DNA of 64,000 bases from Metellina segmentata (lineage: Eukaryota > Arthropoda > Arachnida > Araneae > Tetragnathidae), in contig OX375877.1 in the NCBI GenBank assembly GCA_947359465.1, forward strand, positions 52,366,744 through 52,430,743. Direction: 5' to 3'. The notes beneath the pieces are model-generated. The model was not told where the DNA came from, searched no databases, and saw only the letters and a list, made by a program, of their open reading frames with translations. A program made the position numbers and the translations under genes. This document shows, in pieces, positions 36,776 through 50,444 of this stretch. Each line of letters opens with the position of its first letter. The first letter of the stretch is position 1.

Positions 36776-37944
36776 AAATAGCTGTCAGCTCATATCTCTT
36801 TAACTGTCACCGTTTTAACAAATTTCTATTTACAATCTGGCAAGTAAAGCCGGATCAACGACTGACCTAAAGGTAATGTAATAATTAAATAAGATATTAC
36901 TATTTTTCAAAAGCTTTACAAATTTGTCATTTTCAATCAAGTAAATTGCATTCTTTCGGCAAGAAATTTCCGTTTCATTATATTTTCATAATTAAATTGT
37001 TTTCGCTCTCGGGGCCAATAAATAAGGTTGAGAAATTTTCAACCAAAATACATTCCTTTTATTTTATCCCATTTATTAACATCTCCATCAACTGCAATGG
37101 AATTTATGCAGGTTATGATGGAGAACACAAACGAAAACATTTGGTTTTGATTTGTCGCTGAACGGTCGAACAAAACTGTTTATCGACATTTAGTTTTCTC
37201 TCGTAGTAAAACCAATTGTTATGTTCGTGCAATATTTTTTCAAATGTTTTTATTAATTTAAACAAAAAATAACCTTTCGTCCTTTTTCATTCATGTAGAC
37301 ATTTATTTTGTAAATGCACTTTGTTGTGTTGTATACTAATGACGTACTGTGGATTGTTCTTGTTTAGTTATGAGAAAGGCTTTTTTTAACTTTACTTGGT
37401 TTATTTTTATGTATTTATTAAGGAAGAAATAAAATTTTCGACGTAATTAATTAATTTTTATCCAAGAACATAAAGTAACAGCTATATGTTACTGCGGGTT
37501 CACCAACTTGATAGAATGGCTAATTTTTTAAGTTTCTTGTTAACTTTTTGGGAGACTATAAATGAGCAATATACTACGGTGTTCTGGCGAGACATGAGCT
37601 TACAAATAAGATAGATTTGTAAAGCATGTATTAAAATGCATGTTTTTTTATTTAGTATTATGTAATATTACTGCAAACAAAGTTTATGTTCAAAATTAAA
37701 ATATTCTAAGACAAGAGAATAATATAAAAAATTATAAATGCAAATCTAAAATGCTCCTAATTACTTCAGACAGCTTATGTTTCTTTTTTCTTATGTTTGT
37801 ATTTTTGCAGGTTTATCTCTTCAAATTTTTTAAAGAGGAACCAAATCAAAGATATTTTTGGTTATTGTTTATGTTTCAGTCTCCCTTGGCGACTTTTCAA
37901 AAAAATATCCCCAAATTTAAGATTGTGGTGATGGCGTTCATATA
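36776..37944. other. Spacer without recognised features
   Basis: AT-rich sequence upstream of the transporter's 5' end. No coding, RNA or repeat feature is supported. Confidence 0.35.
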
Positions 37945-38495
37945 CAAATACAAATATTGACGACCAGCTACAGGCTCGAGCTCAACAAGGCTGGTCCTTT
38001 GTTTATGAATTCCCCAATTCCCACTGACTATCCAATTGTATCTTAAATTCGTACATTCCCTTTGAATTAACTATATTTATTGGCAACGCGTTCCAACTGT
38101 CTATTACCCTATTAAAGTAGTAGTTTTTCCTTAAATTCCGATTAAAATGTGTCTGATTCAATTTATACCCATGGCCCCTTGTTCTGTTATCCAAATTGAA
38201 ATTTAAGCCCTCTGTGTCCCCTTGTTTTACAAACTTGAAAAGCTGAATCAAGTCCCCCATCCTTCTTCTTTCCAGTGTATACATGTTTAGCTTACTTAAA
38301 CGTTCATTATAGTCGAAATTTGCTAGTCCCTTTATTATTTTTGTAGCTCTGTGCTGAACCCTTTCAATTGATTCTATGTCCTTTCTCATATATTTAGCCC
38401 AGAATAGTACAGCATATTCTAGATGTGGTCTTACTAAACCCTTATATAACGGCAAGATTATATTCTTATCCTTTGAAGTTACCGTCTTTTTAATT
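37945..38495 (-). mobile_element. CR1-like LINE, 5'-truncated copy
   Basis: The minus strand encodes about 165 residues without a stop up to the normal C-terminus. It includes LVRPHLEYAVLFWAKYMRKD, RVQHRATKIIKGL, YNERLSKLNMYTLERRR and GHGYKLNQTHFNRNLR, the region after the reverse transcriptase in CR1/Jockey-type ORF2. It ends in an ATACAAATACAAATATTG tail. It is nearly identical in sense to 38640-39330 and lies head-to-tail with it, but is a separate insertion because its own 3' tail is present. Confidence 0.9.
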
Positions 38496-38639
38496 TTAAA
38501 TATCCAAGATGGCATAATCAAAAACATACACAGAGGAACAAAATTTTTCCGTCAAATTTTCTGATTCTGTCTAAGCAAAAATCCACACTGTGAACCTTTG
38601 CATATATGGAAAGGAAATGAGAAATGCGCAAATAAACAA

Positions 38640-40175
38640 ATACAAATATTGACGACCAGCTACAGGCTCAAGCCCAACAAGGCTGGTCCTTTGTTTATGA
38701 ATTCTCCAATTCCCACTGACTATCCAATTGTGTCTTAAATTCATACACTCCCTTTGAATTAACTATATTTTCTGGCAACGCGTTCCAACTGTCTATTACC
38801 CTATTAAAGTAGTAGTTTTTCCTTAAATCCCGATTAAAATGTGTCTTATTCAATTTATACCCATGACCCCTTGTTCTGTTATCCCTATTGAAATTTAAGC
38901 CCTCTGTGTCCCCTTGTTTTACCAACTTGAAAAGCTGAATCAAATCCCCCCTCCTTCTTCTTCTTTCCAGTGTATACATGTTTAGCTTACTTAAACGTTC
39001 ATTATAGTCGAAATTTGCTAGCCCCTTTATTATTTTTTGTAGCTCTGTGCTGAACCCTTTCAATTGATTCTATGTCCTTTCTCATATATGGAGCCCAGAA
39101 TTGTACAGCATATTCTAGATGTGGTCTTACTAAACCCTTATATGACGGCAAGATTATATTCTTATCCCTTGAAGTTACAGTCTCTTTAGTATACCCCAGT
39201 AACCTATTAGCCTTTTTACCCACAGCTGAACATTGATGACCCATTTTAAAATCCCTGTGAATTATCACCCCAAGATCCTTGACTGTTTCTCCCTCCTTTA
39301 CCTCCCTGCAGCCTGTACTCGGCTCCACTGTTCCTGTAACCCATATGCAGAACTTGACATTTCCCTACATTAAATGACATACCCCATTTTACAGCCCATT
39401 CGGCTATCTTATCAAAATCCCCTTGTAAATTTTCTATCTGTAACTTGGTATCCACTGTCCCCCATATTTTTAAGTCATCTGCAAATATACTGATTCTATT
39501 CTTGATCCCCTGACTAATATCATCTATGAAAATTATAAATAAAATTGGTCCCAAAACGGATCCCTGAGGCACCCCACTTATAACTTCTGTCCACTGTGAA
39601 TAATTTCCTTTTACCTGCACTCTCTGCTTTCTACCCAATAACCAATTCTTTATCCATATTAATGTTTTTCCCTGAATCCCCAGCCTTTCCAATTTAAACA
39701 GTAATGCCTCATGAGGTACTTTATCAAAAGCCTTTTGAAAATCTATGTACATAATATCCACACTGCTCTTATTATCCAGCTCCTCAGTAATTTTTTCGTA
39801 GAACTTCAAAAGGTTTGTAGAGCAGGATCTGCCATTCCTAAACCCATACTGATTCTCTGATAACAGTCCCCCCTCCTCCAAGTATAGCATTATATGCTTT
39901 TTTAACAGAGATTCAAATATTTTGCAAATTACTGATGTTAGACTTACTGGTCTATAGTTGCCCGGATCACTTTGTATTCCCTTTTTGAAAATTGGAGTTA
40001 TGTTGGCCAACTTCCAATCCATTGGTACCCAACCTGTGCTATATGTTGAATTAAATATCGTGTGAATTACTTCCCCCAGTTCTTCCGCGCATTCCACTAG
40101 TACTCTCAGATAAATATCGTCTGGCCCTGGTGCTTTAGATGACTTAATTCTTTTCAACTGATGTACTATAAAAAC
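38640..40175 (-). mobile_element. CR1-like LINE, reverse transcriptase to 3' end, 5'-truncated
   Basis: The minus strand codes for a reverse transcriptase in 40157-39246. It shows SSKAPGPDDI, WKLANITPIFKKG and NYRPVSLTSVICKIFE, then YGFRNGRSCSTNLL, the first catalytic aspartate in MYIDFQKAFDKV, GVPQGSVLGPILFIIFIDD, and the FADD box. Frameshifts near 39300 and 39030-39063 split the remaining thumb and C-terminal region (LVRPHLEYAVQFWAPYMRKD, RGHGYKLN), and the 3' end is the CAGCTGGTCGTCAATATTTG-type tail. The endonuclease and ORF1 are missing because the copy starts inside ORF2. Host effect: it truncates the Merlin-type transposase at 40166. It can no longer make an intact protein. Confidence 0.93.
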
Positions 40176-41420
40176 AAAATGTATCGAAAACGAACTTGCC
40201 CTTCGCTCCCGCTAGCTCTATACCATTTCTCTGTGTTTTCTGTTATGATCATTATTTGCTCATCGCATGTTAAGGGCGGGTAAATGCGGATTATTGCATC
40301 CACGAATGCCATGAATTGATTTTTGTAATGTTGAATTTTCTTTTGCCGCACATATTCACCCAGGTAATAGTCCAAGCCATCTTTTGTGTGGCTTGAACTT
40401 ATACCTTGCTTAACGCCGCCCTACATCCCTTCGATTTTATTGGTGTGTGCACCTGTAACCAGATTTTTAAAATGCAGCCTATGATTTACTGTCAGGTGTC
40501 CAAAGCCTTCTTCAAGGCAATCGTACGTCCTCCAGTAAAAGTAAAAATTTAGAAATTTTGTAAGTGGCCAGTGGCTACTTTCGAGCCTTCACTTATTTTG
40601 TAAAATACACACTCATTATTGTGTCCAGACTTTTTTTCTAATTTATGTTATGGCTCTCAGAAGAAGAAAAAAAAAACATATTATTGGAGGTTCCACCATG
40701 TAAACTAATGTTTTTAAGAAAGTGTTGCGACTGTTGCAAAATTTTTCAGTCTCCACATTCAAACAATTAGTCGCCACGTGGCGACCATTAATTTCACCTT
40801 TAACCTCCACCAGTCTGAAATTATTGTGCTATCCGGTAGAATAAATTCTTTAATTACACTCAACAAACTTTCAGACGACCTATTAGGCACCACTTTCATA
40901 AAACATTTACCCGACTTTCTCTCAATGCTACCAAACACCCATTTTCCATCCACACGTTTACCCCGATTAAATTTCCTTTTACCAAACTTGCTTTCATCAT
41001 CTCTTCCATGCAAACCTCTACAAAAACTCTTTCTATCCTTTCCACCTCCTCTCAAAATCATCACTCGCATCTTTCCTTACACACAATTTCATTTCCTTGC
41101 CACACATGCCATTCGTACCTATCGGTTATTAATCCTGTTTTCGTACAAAAATCGAGCGTCTTTCATCCATTATCCAATTTAATCAAAAACTTCAAATTTA
41201 CAATTTCATCATACTTCAAACCATCAACATTCATTCTCTTACTGACATTAGACATTTCAATACTCACCTCAGACATACTTACATTTGCAGACATATTTAA
41301 ACAATGGTGTAATTCCCACGGCAAAAAAAAAAAAAAATTGAAAGTAACAGAGCGGCGAAAAGCGATTCTAAAGAAGTGTTTGAAAGCAATGGTAACAGAA
41401 ATCCAAGAACGATCCAAAAA
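40166..41420 (-). pseudogene. Merlin (ISXO2/IS1595-like) transposase, broken
   Basis: Two pieces join on the minus strand. The upstream piece (41070-40803) has DDESKFGKRKFNRGKRVDG, then KWVFGSIERKSGKCFM, then ILPDSTIISDWWR. The downstream piece (40535-40166) has TYDCLEEGFGHLTVNHRLHF and TGAHTNKIEGM, then DYYLGEYVRQKK. These are the D-D-E segments of the IS1595/ISXO2-like transposase that defines Merlin elements of animals. A further upstream piece with GLKYDEIVNL (41230 region) belongs to the N-terminal part. Defects are frameshifts, a TAG where IEGMW expects TGG, a hAT MITE inserted between the two catalytic aspartate/glutamate parts, and truncation by the CR1 insertion. It was once an autonomous copy. 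Confidence 0.82.
40536..40802 (-). mobile_element. hAT-type MITE inserted in the Merlin transposase
   Basis: This is an inverted copy of the element at 30280-30504 (shared GGTGGAACCTCCAAT, ACATTAGTTTA, CACTTTCTTAAAAA, AAATTTCTAAATTTT). Its ends are TAAAAGTAAAAA and TTTCACCTTTA. The flanking octamers TCCTCCAG and ACCTCCAC agree at six of eight positions. The insertion interrupts the transposase codons for DWWR/TY, which confirms both the MITE edges and the original transposase reading. Confidence 0.85.
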
Positions 41421-43285
41421 AGCGTGTTACACAGTGAACAGTCGAAAAGGAGTGGGTGGTACTTGGAAAAAATGGGGTGTAGGAACTGGGTTGTGGATGT
41501 TGCCATTAATAAAAGAGAGCAAAATCCAAGACATTTGGCAATATTCGCCTATTTGGTGACAAAATTCAAAATTTGCACGAAATCAAGATTTTTAAAAATA
41601 GGGTTACCAAAAAAGTGATTTGGCGTTAAATGTAGGGGGACAGTGTAGTAAAGGTCATCCATATTTTCTACTTATTCTAACTTGAAATTCATTTGGATGA
41701 TAAAAAATAGCAGGGCAGAGTTGAACAGTGACTGCCCTAGAACCTTTTCTAGGCAGTGAAAAATCTCCTAAGTTAGTTGTGCACCCATGCCATAAATTTC
41801 ATAGCACCTATGAAGTCTGTTAACTGATCAATTAAGCGGCATATAGGCTACATTTGTTTATTTGTAGGAATCATAATGTTTTGGTTTTAAAAAAAACAAG
41901 CTTTGTTTGAAAAATAGATTTTTATTAAACAGTATTTACATCAATTATATAAAAAAAAATTCAATATACTATATAGGCCTTTTTCTCGATTTAGCACTGG
42001 CAAATTTCTGTATTAAATCAAAATAATTTATACTTGTGTAATATTGATGTTAATGGACATAATTGCAAGGTCCAAAGGCCTTTCCTGACACATATTCTAA
42101 TGTAAATAAGTTTTGATAAGTTTTAATTTTACGAAAACTTTGTTTACCTTTCCTGCCAGCTATTTTGAAGTTAAAGTACTTGTATGGCTTCGCTGATTCA
42201 GAATCTTTTAATAATTGATTCAGGCCTATATTAAGTCTATGGTACGCTTTCCTTGTGAGAAATATTTGGACCCGTGACATCTGGTATCAAAACACTAAAA
42301 TAAATCTCATTCACCTAAGTTGTTTAGTAGTGTACTATTGATAAAAAGTAAAAATTACACTAACTAAATGTAAAAACAGCTATAAATTTCTCTGCAGTAT
42401 TAGATTTTGTCACACCCACCCCAAAAAAAAAAAAAAAAACGACAGCTCCCAGTGCAGTATCACTGCCCTAGGTCTGCCGCTGCAGTTAAATATGCAATGT
42501 AAGAAAGTTACTGTTATGTCTGTTTAAAATGCAAAACTTTAGTGTACTAACTACAATGACATTGATTCAAATTGCTGCACTAACCTAAGTGCACAGAAAA
42601 TGACTGCACAATCCTAACAGCACAAGAAGTAGTTTCTGGAAAGGTATTCTAGCAATATAATATCAAATCAAGAGATCAGAAACTAACAGCAGTTGACAGC
42701 ATTTTTGTTGTTTTTATCACTGATACACACAACACAAACAAGTTACTGTACCCACTTGTTTTTTTCTTTCTATATCAAATTTTGCATTGAATGCTACTAA
42801 TTATTTTGTGGTTATCAAGGATGGGAAATGTTTGGATGCTATCAATTCTGAAGGAAGACAGTTGTCTAATCGCTGAAGTTTAACATGTTTACATTGCAAA
42901 AATTTATCATTGCTACTGAAAGAATTGGTTGATGTGGTGTGTATGATGTTGAATACTTTGTACTTTTTAGCATCACATATTGATATTTGGTGAAAATTTG
43001 GTTTTAGGTGTAAAATATGGTAATAAAAATGATTACTAATATTTAATCTTGATGCTCCTTACATCTAGGGTAACAAGAGCTTTTTTTATAATTTTCATAA
43101 AATTTTCTGTTTCTGCTTCAGTATAAAATTACTTGATTAGAAACCTGCCTATTTTTAAACACATCTGTCATTAGAAAGTGGTAAATTGCAGACTATTAGG
43201 TGCTGTCACGTTTTTATTGGTTATATATCTTTAAATTGAGGATTTTTACATGTGAATCTGTAAGTTTCTTCTTTTTTCAATATAG
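41421..43285. other. Spacer upstream of DENR, no gene recognised
   Basis: Probably includes the DENR promoter and a non-coding first exon, because the first coding exon is preceded by a splice acceptor. I cannot place the transcription start. A frame at 42050-42280 (minus) has a basic composition but no recognised family. Confidence 0.35.
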
Positions 43286-43305
43286 AAGCAGCCTCAATTT
43301 GGAAA

Positions 43306-43405
43306 ATGGCTGGGGATGTACCGCCAAATGTGGAAGTAGAAGATGGTTTGCCTATTGGTCCTTTACCAGGGATTAAGTATCCCATTGAAGTTGTTTATTG
43401 TGGAG
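43306..43405 (+). CDS. DENR: DENR coding exon 1
   Basis: Starts [20 protein letters not shown] and ends in the first zinc-binding cysteine pair. The 5' UTR part of this exon is 43286-43305, after the acceptor TTCAATATAG. Confidence 0.94.
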
Positions 43406-46400
43406 GTAATAAAATTTTCTATTGACTATTAAAATTATAATTGAACTTGAATGCATCTAAATATGAACATAGTTGAAGATCTTGATTACTACATTAATAG
43501 TTATCCTTGTTAAAGAATTGATAAAGTGTATATTTTTATTTTTTGTTCTTTAACAGCTGTCAAAGTTAAATGAAATTTTTCATTACCTTATACAGTACAA
43601 ATCCATAATCCTCTGGACCTCAGCCATTTCAGATAATTTGCTATAGTTTTTTGCAAAAAAAAAAAAAAAACAAGCTTACCTTGCATGCGAATTGGCCTAC
43701 ACATTATTTGGATCTGGAACATGTTTGCAATACTAAAATAGAAATATAAGTAGGAATCATTTTTAAAATAGGGAAAACACTTCTTAATACAATGTCACAA
43801 ATATTATTTACAAATCTTCTAATTTTTCTGAGTAGTATTTACTTTGAACATGTCCGTTATTTTGCATTGTTTCTTCAATTTGGGCCAGGTTGAACGCTTT
43901 GTTCTTTAAAAATTGTAAATAGAAGAAAAAAAAGCTGGTTAGCATAACATCGGAATTTTAGACGTTCTGATTTGGGACTTTGTACAGTAATAACAAAATT
44001 ATGTTATGAATATAAGTGCATATTTATGTTATATATCCTGCTGCAGTAATAAGAAAAATTGGAAATTAATTTTGACATTTTTCATTACTTAAACACGATT
44101 ATTGTTGTATAACTCATTGCATAACAATGAAGTATTAAAATTGCTTATTTTGTCAACTTAAAATCCAAGTAATGTTGCAGTAAAAAAATGAATTTCCATT
44201 CTCAACAAAGGCCTCTTTACTTTTATTATTATATCCACATTTAGGTCTTTTAAAATTTGGTAACTTCTCAAAAATTGATTTCAAAATTGCAATCATATTA
44301 ATTACAATTATTTTGCTATAATCATTGTAATTCACTTGAATGTTTGTTGAAATCAGTATTGACTACACTTTTGTCAATTTGTTTGATTCAAGTTTCCTGT
44401 CTATGCAATTATTTATATGTATATTTGATTGTTCCAATTTTATCTATGCATTTTAAGAATTTACTAATTATGTCCAATGTAATTATGCTATATTTTTTTT
44501 CTTTCCAGAATGCTCTATGCCTTTAGAAGTATGTATCACTTCAGAATTTTTTTTCTTCTCGTTTCATAATATTTCTTTTAAAGCTTTATATTCATGTAAA
44601 ATTTATTGAACAGTATGTTTTCCTATCATAATTTTCTTGTTTTTATATTTTAAAATAAAGTGAAATCTTTCAATGACACCAACCATTTTCTTCTGGAACA
44701 AACTTCTCAGCTTTTAGTTACCGATATTCCCCTTAAATCCCAATCCAACACACAATATCCTCTTCTTGATATCTTACAACTACCAACCAAATGAGATTTA
44801 TCACTTACAAGCTAGCCAGTTTGGCATTGCCCGTGACAGTTCTTTTCATGTCCTTACTGATTCTGAAAACATTCAAAAGAAAAAACAATAATTTTAAGAA
44901 TGATTCCTTTGCATAAAATTTGGACTACCTGTGTGTCAAATTTTATGGGGTTGTAAGTGCCCGTGACGAAGTTAAAATAGCTAGCAAAAAAGATATGCTA
45001 ATCAACAAGGTAAATCGGAACAAGCTAAAATCGAAAATCCTTTAAGAAGAAAAAACAAGCTGTTTTGTATTATAGATTTGTATCATAAAATAGAATCAAA
45101 CAAAAAATAAATGCAACAGAAAGGCCCAAATATAATTTGAATTGTTTTAATCTTTTAAACATTTGCCCTGCTATATTTTATAAACCATCAAGTAAAAGGC
45201 AAGCCACACACCGGAGAGACTGAAAAGAAACATGCGATACGAAGCCGATTTCAGGTTGGTAGTCCTCTGTGAATATCTTTACACGGCGACAAATTATGCG
45301 CACACCGCAGAAACAGGCGACTGGTTTAAACGCATACGCATTTCAGGTGTTTACAAAAAAAAACGCCAAAGTTTGTTGTTTATTCATACATCACGCGGAT
45401 TCCTCGGATGACGATGAGATGGAACAACTCTGTTCAACTGGAAACAAATATGCAAGAAAATTTTAAATGGGAGACTTTCACAATCATACTTTTTTATGCC
45501 ATTACTAATCAGAGTATTTAAATCCAAGTGATTTTTCTTTAAAAAATAACATTGATTTAAATCAAAATTTTATATTGAATTTTTCTTTCTGTTATGTTTA
45601 ATATTGAAAATGAAATACTGAACAAGATGTATGTTATTTTATTCAAATAAGTTTAAAACTTTGCTCATACTGAGTTCACCCCAGAATTATAGTGAAAATC
45701 ATCCTCCCTTTGGAATAAATAACAGTACTTGCTGATTGGGATCATAATTACCAGACAAATATTTTATCTTGTGCCACTGACCATTAGATGTCCATCAGTG
45801 GTAATTTTGTTTTAAACATTCTGTGTGACTACAAATCGCACATGACCAATTTTAAACCATTTGCCATGTCTTGAGTGACGATGCTCGAAATATATTCACT
45901 CAAATTATTACAATTATGGAAGTGTGCTTTGTTCCAATATGTTTATTTAGTATTGTAGTCTCTTCATAAAAAATTTAAAGACACTCAATGAAAAAATTTT
46001 CTTTAGTATCACAAAGCATTCAAATTTTGCACATAATTCTTTATAACTAATTGCCCATTTTAATTTTTTCATTTTGTTATATTGGTTTAATTCATATGGC
46101 GAAATTTTATACATTGATCCCTCAAATATTTATGGAATTTATATTTGGAATGTAAAAGTGAATTCACTATCTGGATAATTGAGTATGTTGAGAAAAGATT
46201 ATGGGAGATAATAAATTGTTCTTTGAGCCAGATAATTTGCTTTAAAAAACCCTGTGCTAGTCAGGGTATTTCAGCTAGTATAACAAATAAGAAAATTATT
46301 AATTTACATGGGAGACAGGATAATTTAATAGGGCTACTTGAATCAAGTAAATTTATATTTCATATTAAAAAAGGAGTATTTACACAAAAACCATATAAAT

Positions 46401-49400
46401 CATCTCTACATGATGAAATAAATTGAAAATATATAATAGGCTGCGGGAGAAATTCAACAGAAAAACAAGCAAATTTGAAATCTAATTAATATTAATGAAG
46501 AAATTCAATGTGGTTAGTTGGAATGTTGAAATGATATTTACCTGAAAAATCAACTTTCTTCGCAACATCTTGCCAAGTTTTATCCTAAGCATTCCGGTTC
46601 GCATGTTCCGGGAGAAACTGATTGTAAATGAGAGGAAAACTCTCTATCACCCCAACAAAAAAAATGTTGAAATCTGGGTCGTCGCTCATTACACTGCCCA
46701 TGTTCTTGACTTCAATTTTCGCGCGACACGTAAGCGACTTGCCGACAAATGGTGCTCGCAACAGGCGACGCTAGAGGAAAGAGACTCTCGACTGTCTTTT
46801 TGGTGTGCGGTTATAGTGAGTGGAAGCCTGTGGGTTCAGACGTTCTGACAACTACTTATCGCGTGTCGCTTTGCGATCTCTCCTGTGTGCCGCTTGCCTA
46901 AATGTTTGATATGAATCAATAGTATCTCGAAATTGAAACAACACTAATTGTGCTTCATATCCCTTTGAACTTATACAGACAACAAATTAATTAAAATCAT
47001 AAATATGTTATTTAAATTAAAAGAATTTTTTTTTAATGTTAATCATAATTTATTTTCACACCCTGGATATTAATGTATATAAACACAGAAATTAACTATC
47101 TTCTCACAATAGGCAATAGAACAGTCTTCTCACTAAAGACCTGTACCTATTGCCTCCTCCCAAAAAAAGTGCAAAAAAGCTTTTCATATGAGAAGTTGCT
47201 AGTCCAAATGTGCATCACTAATAATTTCTCCTAATTTGTGCCACTGTATATTAAATTGTATTTTTAATTAATGTAATGTCTAAAAATGCTCCTGTTGCTC
47301 TTATATTTCAGTATTGTGAATTTTATCCCAATTATGACAAATGTAAAGAATGGCTGCAAAAAAATTTGCCAGAAGTGTTTGAACAAAAAATGAAATTAGG
47401 TAATCTCTTATTTTGTTAATGTTATTCTTAATGGGTGTTATTCGTAAATAAAAAATTGCCCATGAAGCAGATAATGCTGTTAAAAAGGTTATTTAATTGT
47501 TTGTTTGCATAGTTGCTATTTAAAAGGTCAGATTCATGTAAATTTTAGAAAAATGTGTACTTAATAACTTTTTGAAAAGCAGATGCTGAACCTTCTCAAG
47601 CTGATGAAGAAAAAAAACGACAAAAGAGGGGTGGAAAAGGAATGATGAAAGCTAAGAAAAAGGCAGAAAAGGAGAAAAAGATTAGTCTTTCCAGAGCTCC
47701 CCGAGGAAAGAAAAAATTTGTAACTGTTATTACGGGCCTTAAAACCTTTGGTAATATACTGTCTTATATTGATTCTTAACACATTGGAACGTCCATCTTA
47801 TCAACATCTTATACATTTTTAACCATTATCATAATAGTTTTATAATATATTCATTATAATTCTGGTATGATATTAAAAGATCACAGAGGACTTTACTGTC
47901 AATTCCAGGTCTTAAATTGCAAAACATCACATTTAATTCATCATTAATAGTTCAGTGCTAAAATTTTTCAATTTGAAAGCAAATGTCCCTTTCCTCTATG
48001 CTATACAAATTATTTAGTTTTACCATCGCACTTTAAACTATTGATTTTCATAGCGCCTCTAGAGATAATAGCATTGTATTGAAAACTAACATTTTATTTG
48101 CAGAAAATGTTTTACTGGATTAATTAAAAATTTCTCTAACCTAAAGTACACCTTGGATAGTCTAGGGGATATTGCATGCATTTTCTGTCTAGGAGCATAG
48201 ATAGAGATGTTTTGGATTTGGTCCTGCACACTGTCCTCTAAAATGCCAGATATGGATATTCTAAATCTGCAAGTCGTTAAATCCTGACTGGTTGTTGAAA
48301 GACAAGTCCACAACTTTCATTGGTTGTAATGTAGCTGACCTGCCATGGTATATGTGATGCAGTGTTGGCCAAAGTTTCATCTGACAGGTGGTTGAAACTG
48401 ATGACTAAAACCACTTACTATGACAAAGGAGTAAAAATGTATTAGTTTTAGTTCTTCCACATTAACTAATGATTGTTTTTGGTTTTAATCAAGTAATCGC
48501 GAATAAAAATTATTGTGATGTGGTAGTCACAACCATATTTTCCCCCTACAAGCAGGGATGCACAACCTGTAAACTACTTTTTATAAAATTTCCAACCCCC
48601 TAAGGACAAACAGAAGGGGGTAACAATCCGAGTTCATCACCCCTCGATTCCGAGAAATTCGTACAGGTGTGCCTTCACCCAATGGGGTTGAGGTCAGAGT
48701 TGGTGCGATTTCACTTGACGATGTTGGGGCAAAGCACCCATAATTTCGAGGGGTCCGGAGGTAGATGACCGAACTTCTCCCAATCTCGCGCCCCAAAATA
48801 GATGCATGTACACTGCGGCCCCCTTTCCCAGGAATCGCAACTAGAAAGATAACTCATGGTATGGTAACTGCACACCCCATTTATGAGCTGTACAATCAAT
48901 GAAACAAAAGTGAATAAACAAATTTTAAAGGCTCTAGAACCAGACTTCCTTAATCTCTCCAACACCAGAGATGTGCAATCCAGAATGAACTTCCAGATCC
49001 TGTCACTACTAGGCCTGGACGATGTATCGATACATCGTGGAAAACCGGTTTGAGATCGACATCGTCATATCGGTTTCGCGATTTTCCCGATGACGATGTA
49101 TCGTGATATATCGGCTTTTCCCGATGTCACACAGCCAATCCCAGGGCATCATCACGGTTTCAAACGATGCCACGCAGCCAATCTCAGCGCACCATCATGG
49201 TTTTCCGGTGTCACGATATTCGATGCATCGATGGTTCGATGTTTTCATAGCGCATGCGCGATTCATCGTGAAAAACCGGTATTGACATCGCCACATCGGT
49301 TTCGCAATTTTCACGTTGAGTTGCCAAACCAGTATTTCATGGTTTTCCGGTATCACGATATTCGATGGTTCGATGTTTTCATAGCGCATGCACGATTCAT

Positions 49401-50392
49401 CGTGAAAAAACGGTATTGACATCGCCACATCGGTTTCGCGATTTTCACGTTGAGTTGCCTAATCAGTATCTCATGATTTTCCTGTGTGAAATTTCGCGTT
49501 GATGATGGCGTGTTATTTTAGCATCTTTGGGGGAAATTTGGGTATAGATCGACACAATGATTCTGATGTTTTTTTATGTGCATGTGCGATTTTCCACCAC
49601 GGTACTTAGATTTTCGATGCCGCGATAAAAGGCTAACTAATGAGAATTTTTTTGATAGTTAATTTTGCGATTTCTGCGCTGATTTTTTAATTGTAGGGAA
49701 TAAGACGACACATAAAGATTGAAATTTAAAAATTTCAAACTGCGAGAGAGCAAATAATTCTACTCGTTTGCTGAATTTATCTAGGTAAGCTTTATATTAC
49801 GTTTTTTAATTAGTTAATGGTTTTTTTTGCTTAAAAATACTTAAAAACAAAATAATTTTGCAAAATCTGCGAATTTTAAAGATGTTTCCATTTTTTTTAA
49901 TTAATGAGGAATTTCTTAAAATCATTTGTGTCCTGATGATGACTTTTGTTTCCAGAATTTTTTTTGTGTGAAATTGAAATTCAGTACAATTAAAAAATTT
50001 TAAAACAAAAAGGATTTTGCACATTTCAAGTTGAATTTCGAAAACCCTCTTGTTTCTTGATGTTGCAATCAATCCGCTTGCATCCCTTTTTGTTGTGAAC
50101 TTCTGTGGAAATATAGGTTATATATGCCGTCATCATTACTAACAGGAATCAAATGCCCCTTTATTTCTATTTATGTTGAAGTTTTTCTCTTTGTAAATAA
50201 GCTAATTTTTGAATCTACTTGATCATATATGGTGCGTGGAACACACACATATATATATATGCAAAATCTTGTTTTAAATCATGCGTGTTTCTTAAACGTA
50301 CAACGCAGATCTTTATTTGTTATTTTTTTCCTACCACAATTTTATATAGCAAAGAAAAGAACTTTAAAAAAATTTTATGCACGCACACACAC

Positions 50393-50444
<52 letters not shown>

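Noticed and set aside
40778..41559. Long plus-strand frames (up to 183 codons)
   Set aside because: They lie opposite the Merlin transposase remnant and show no domain; the minus strand carries the recognisable motifs.
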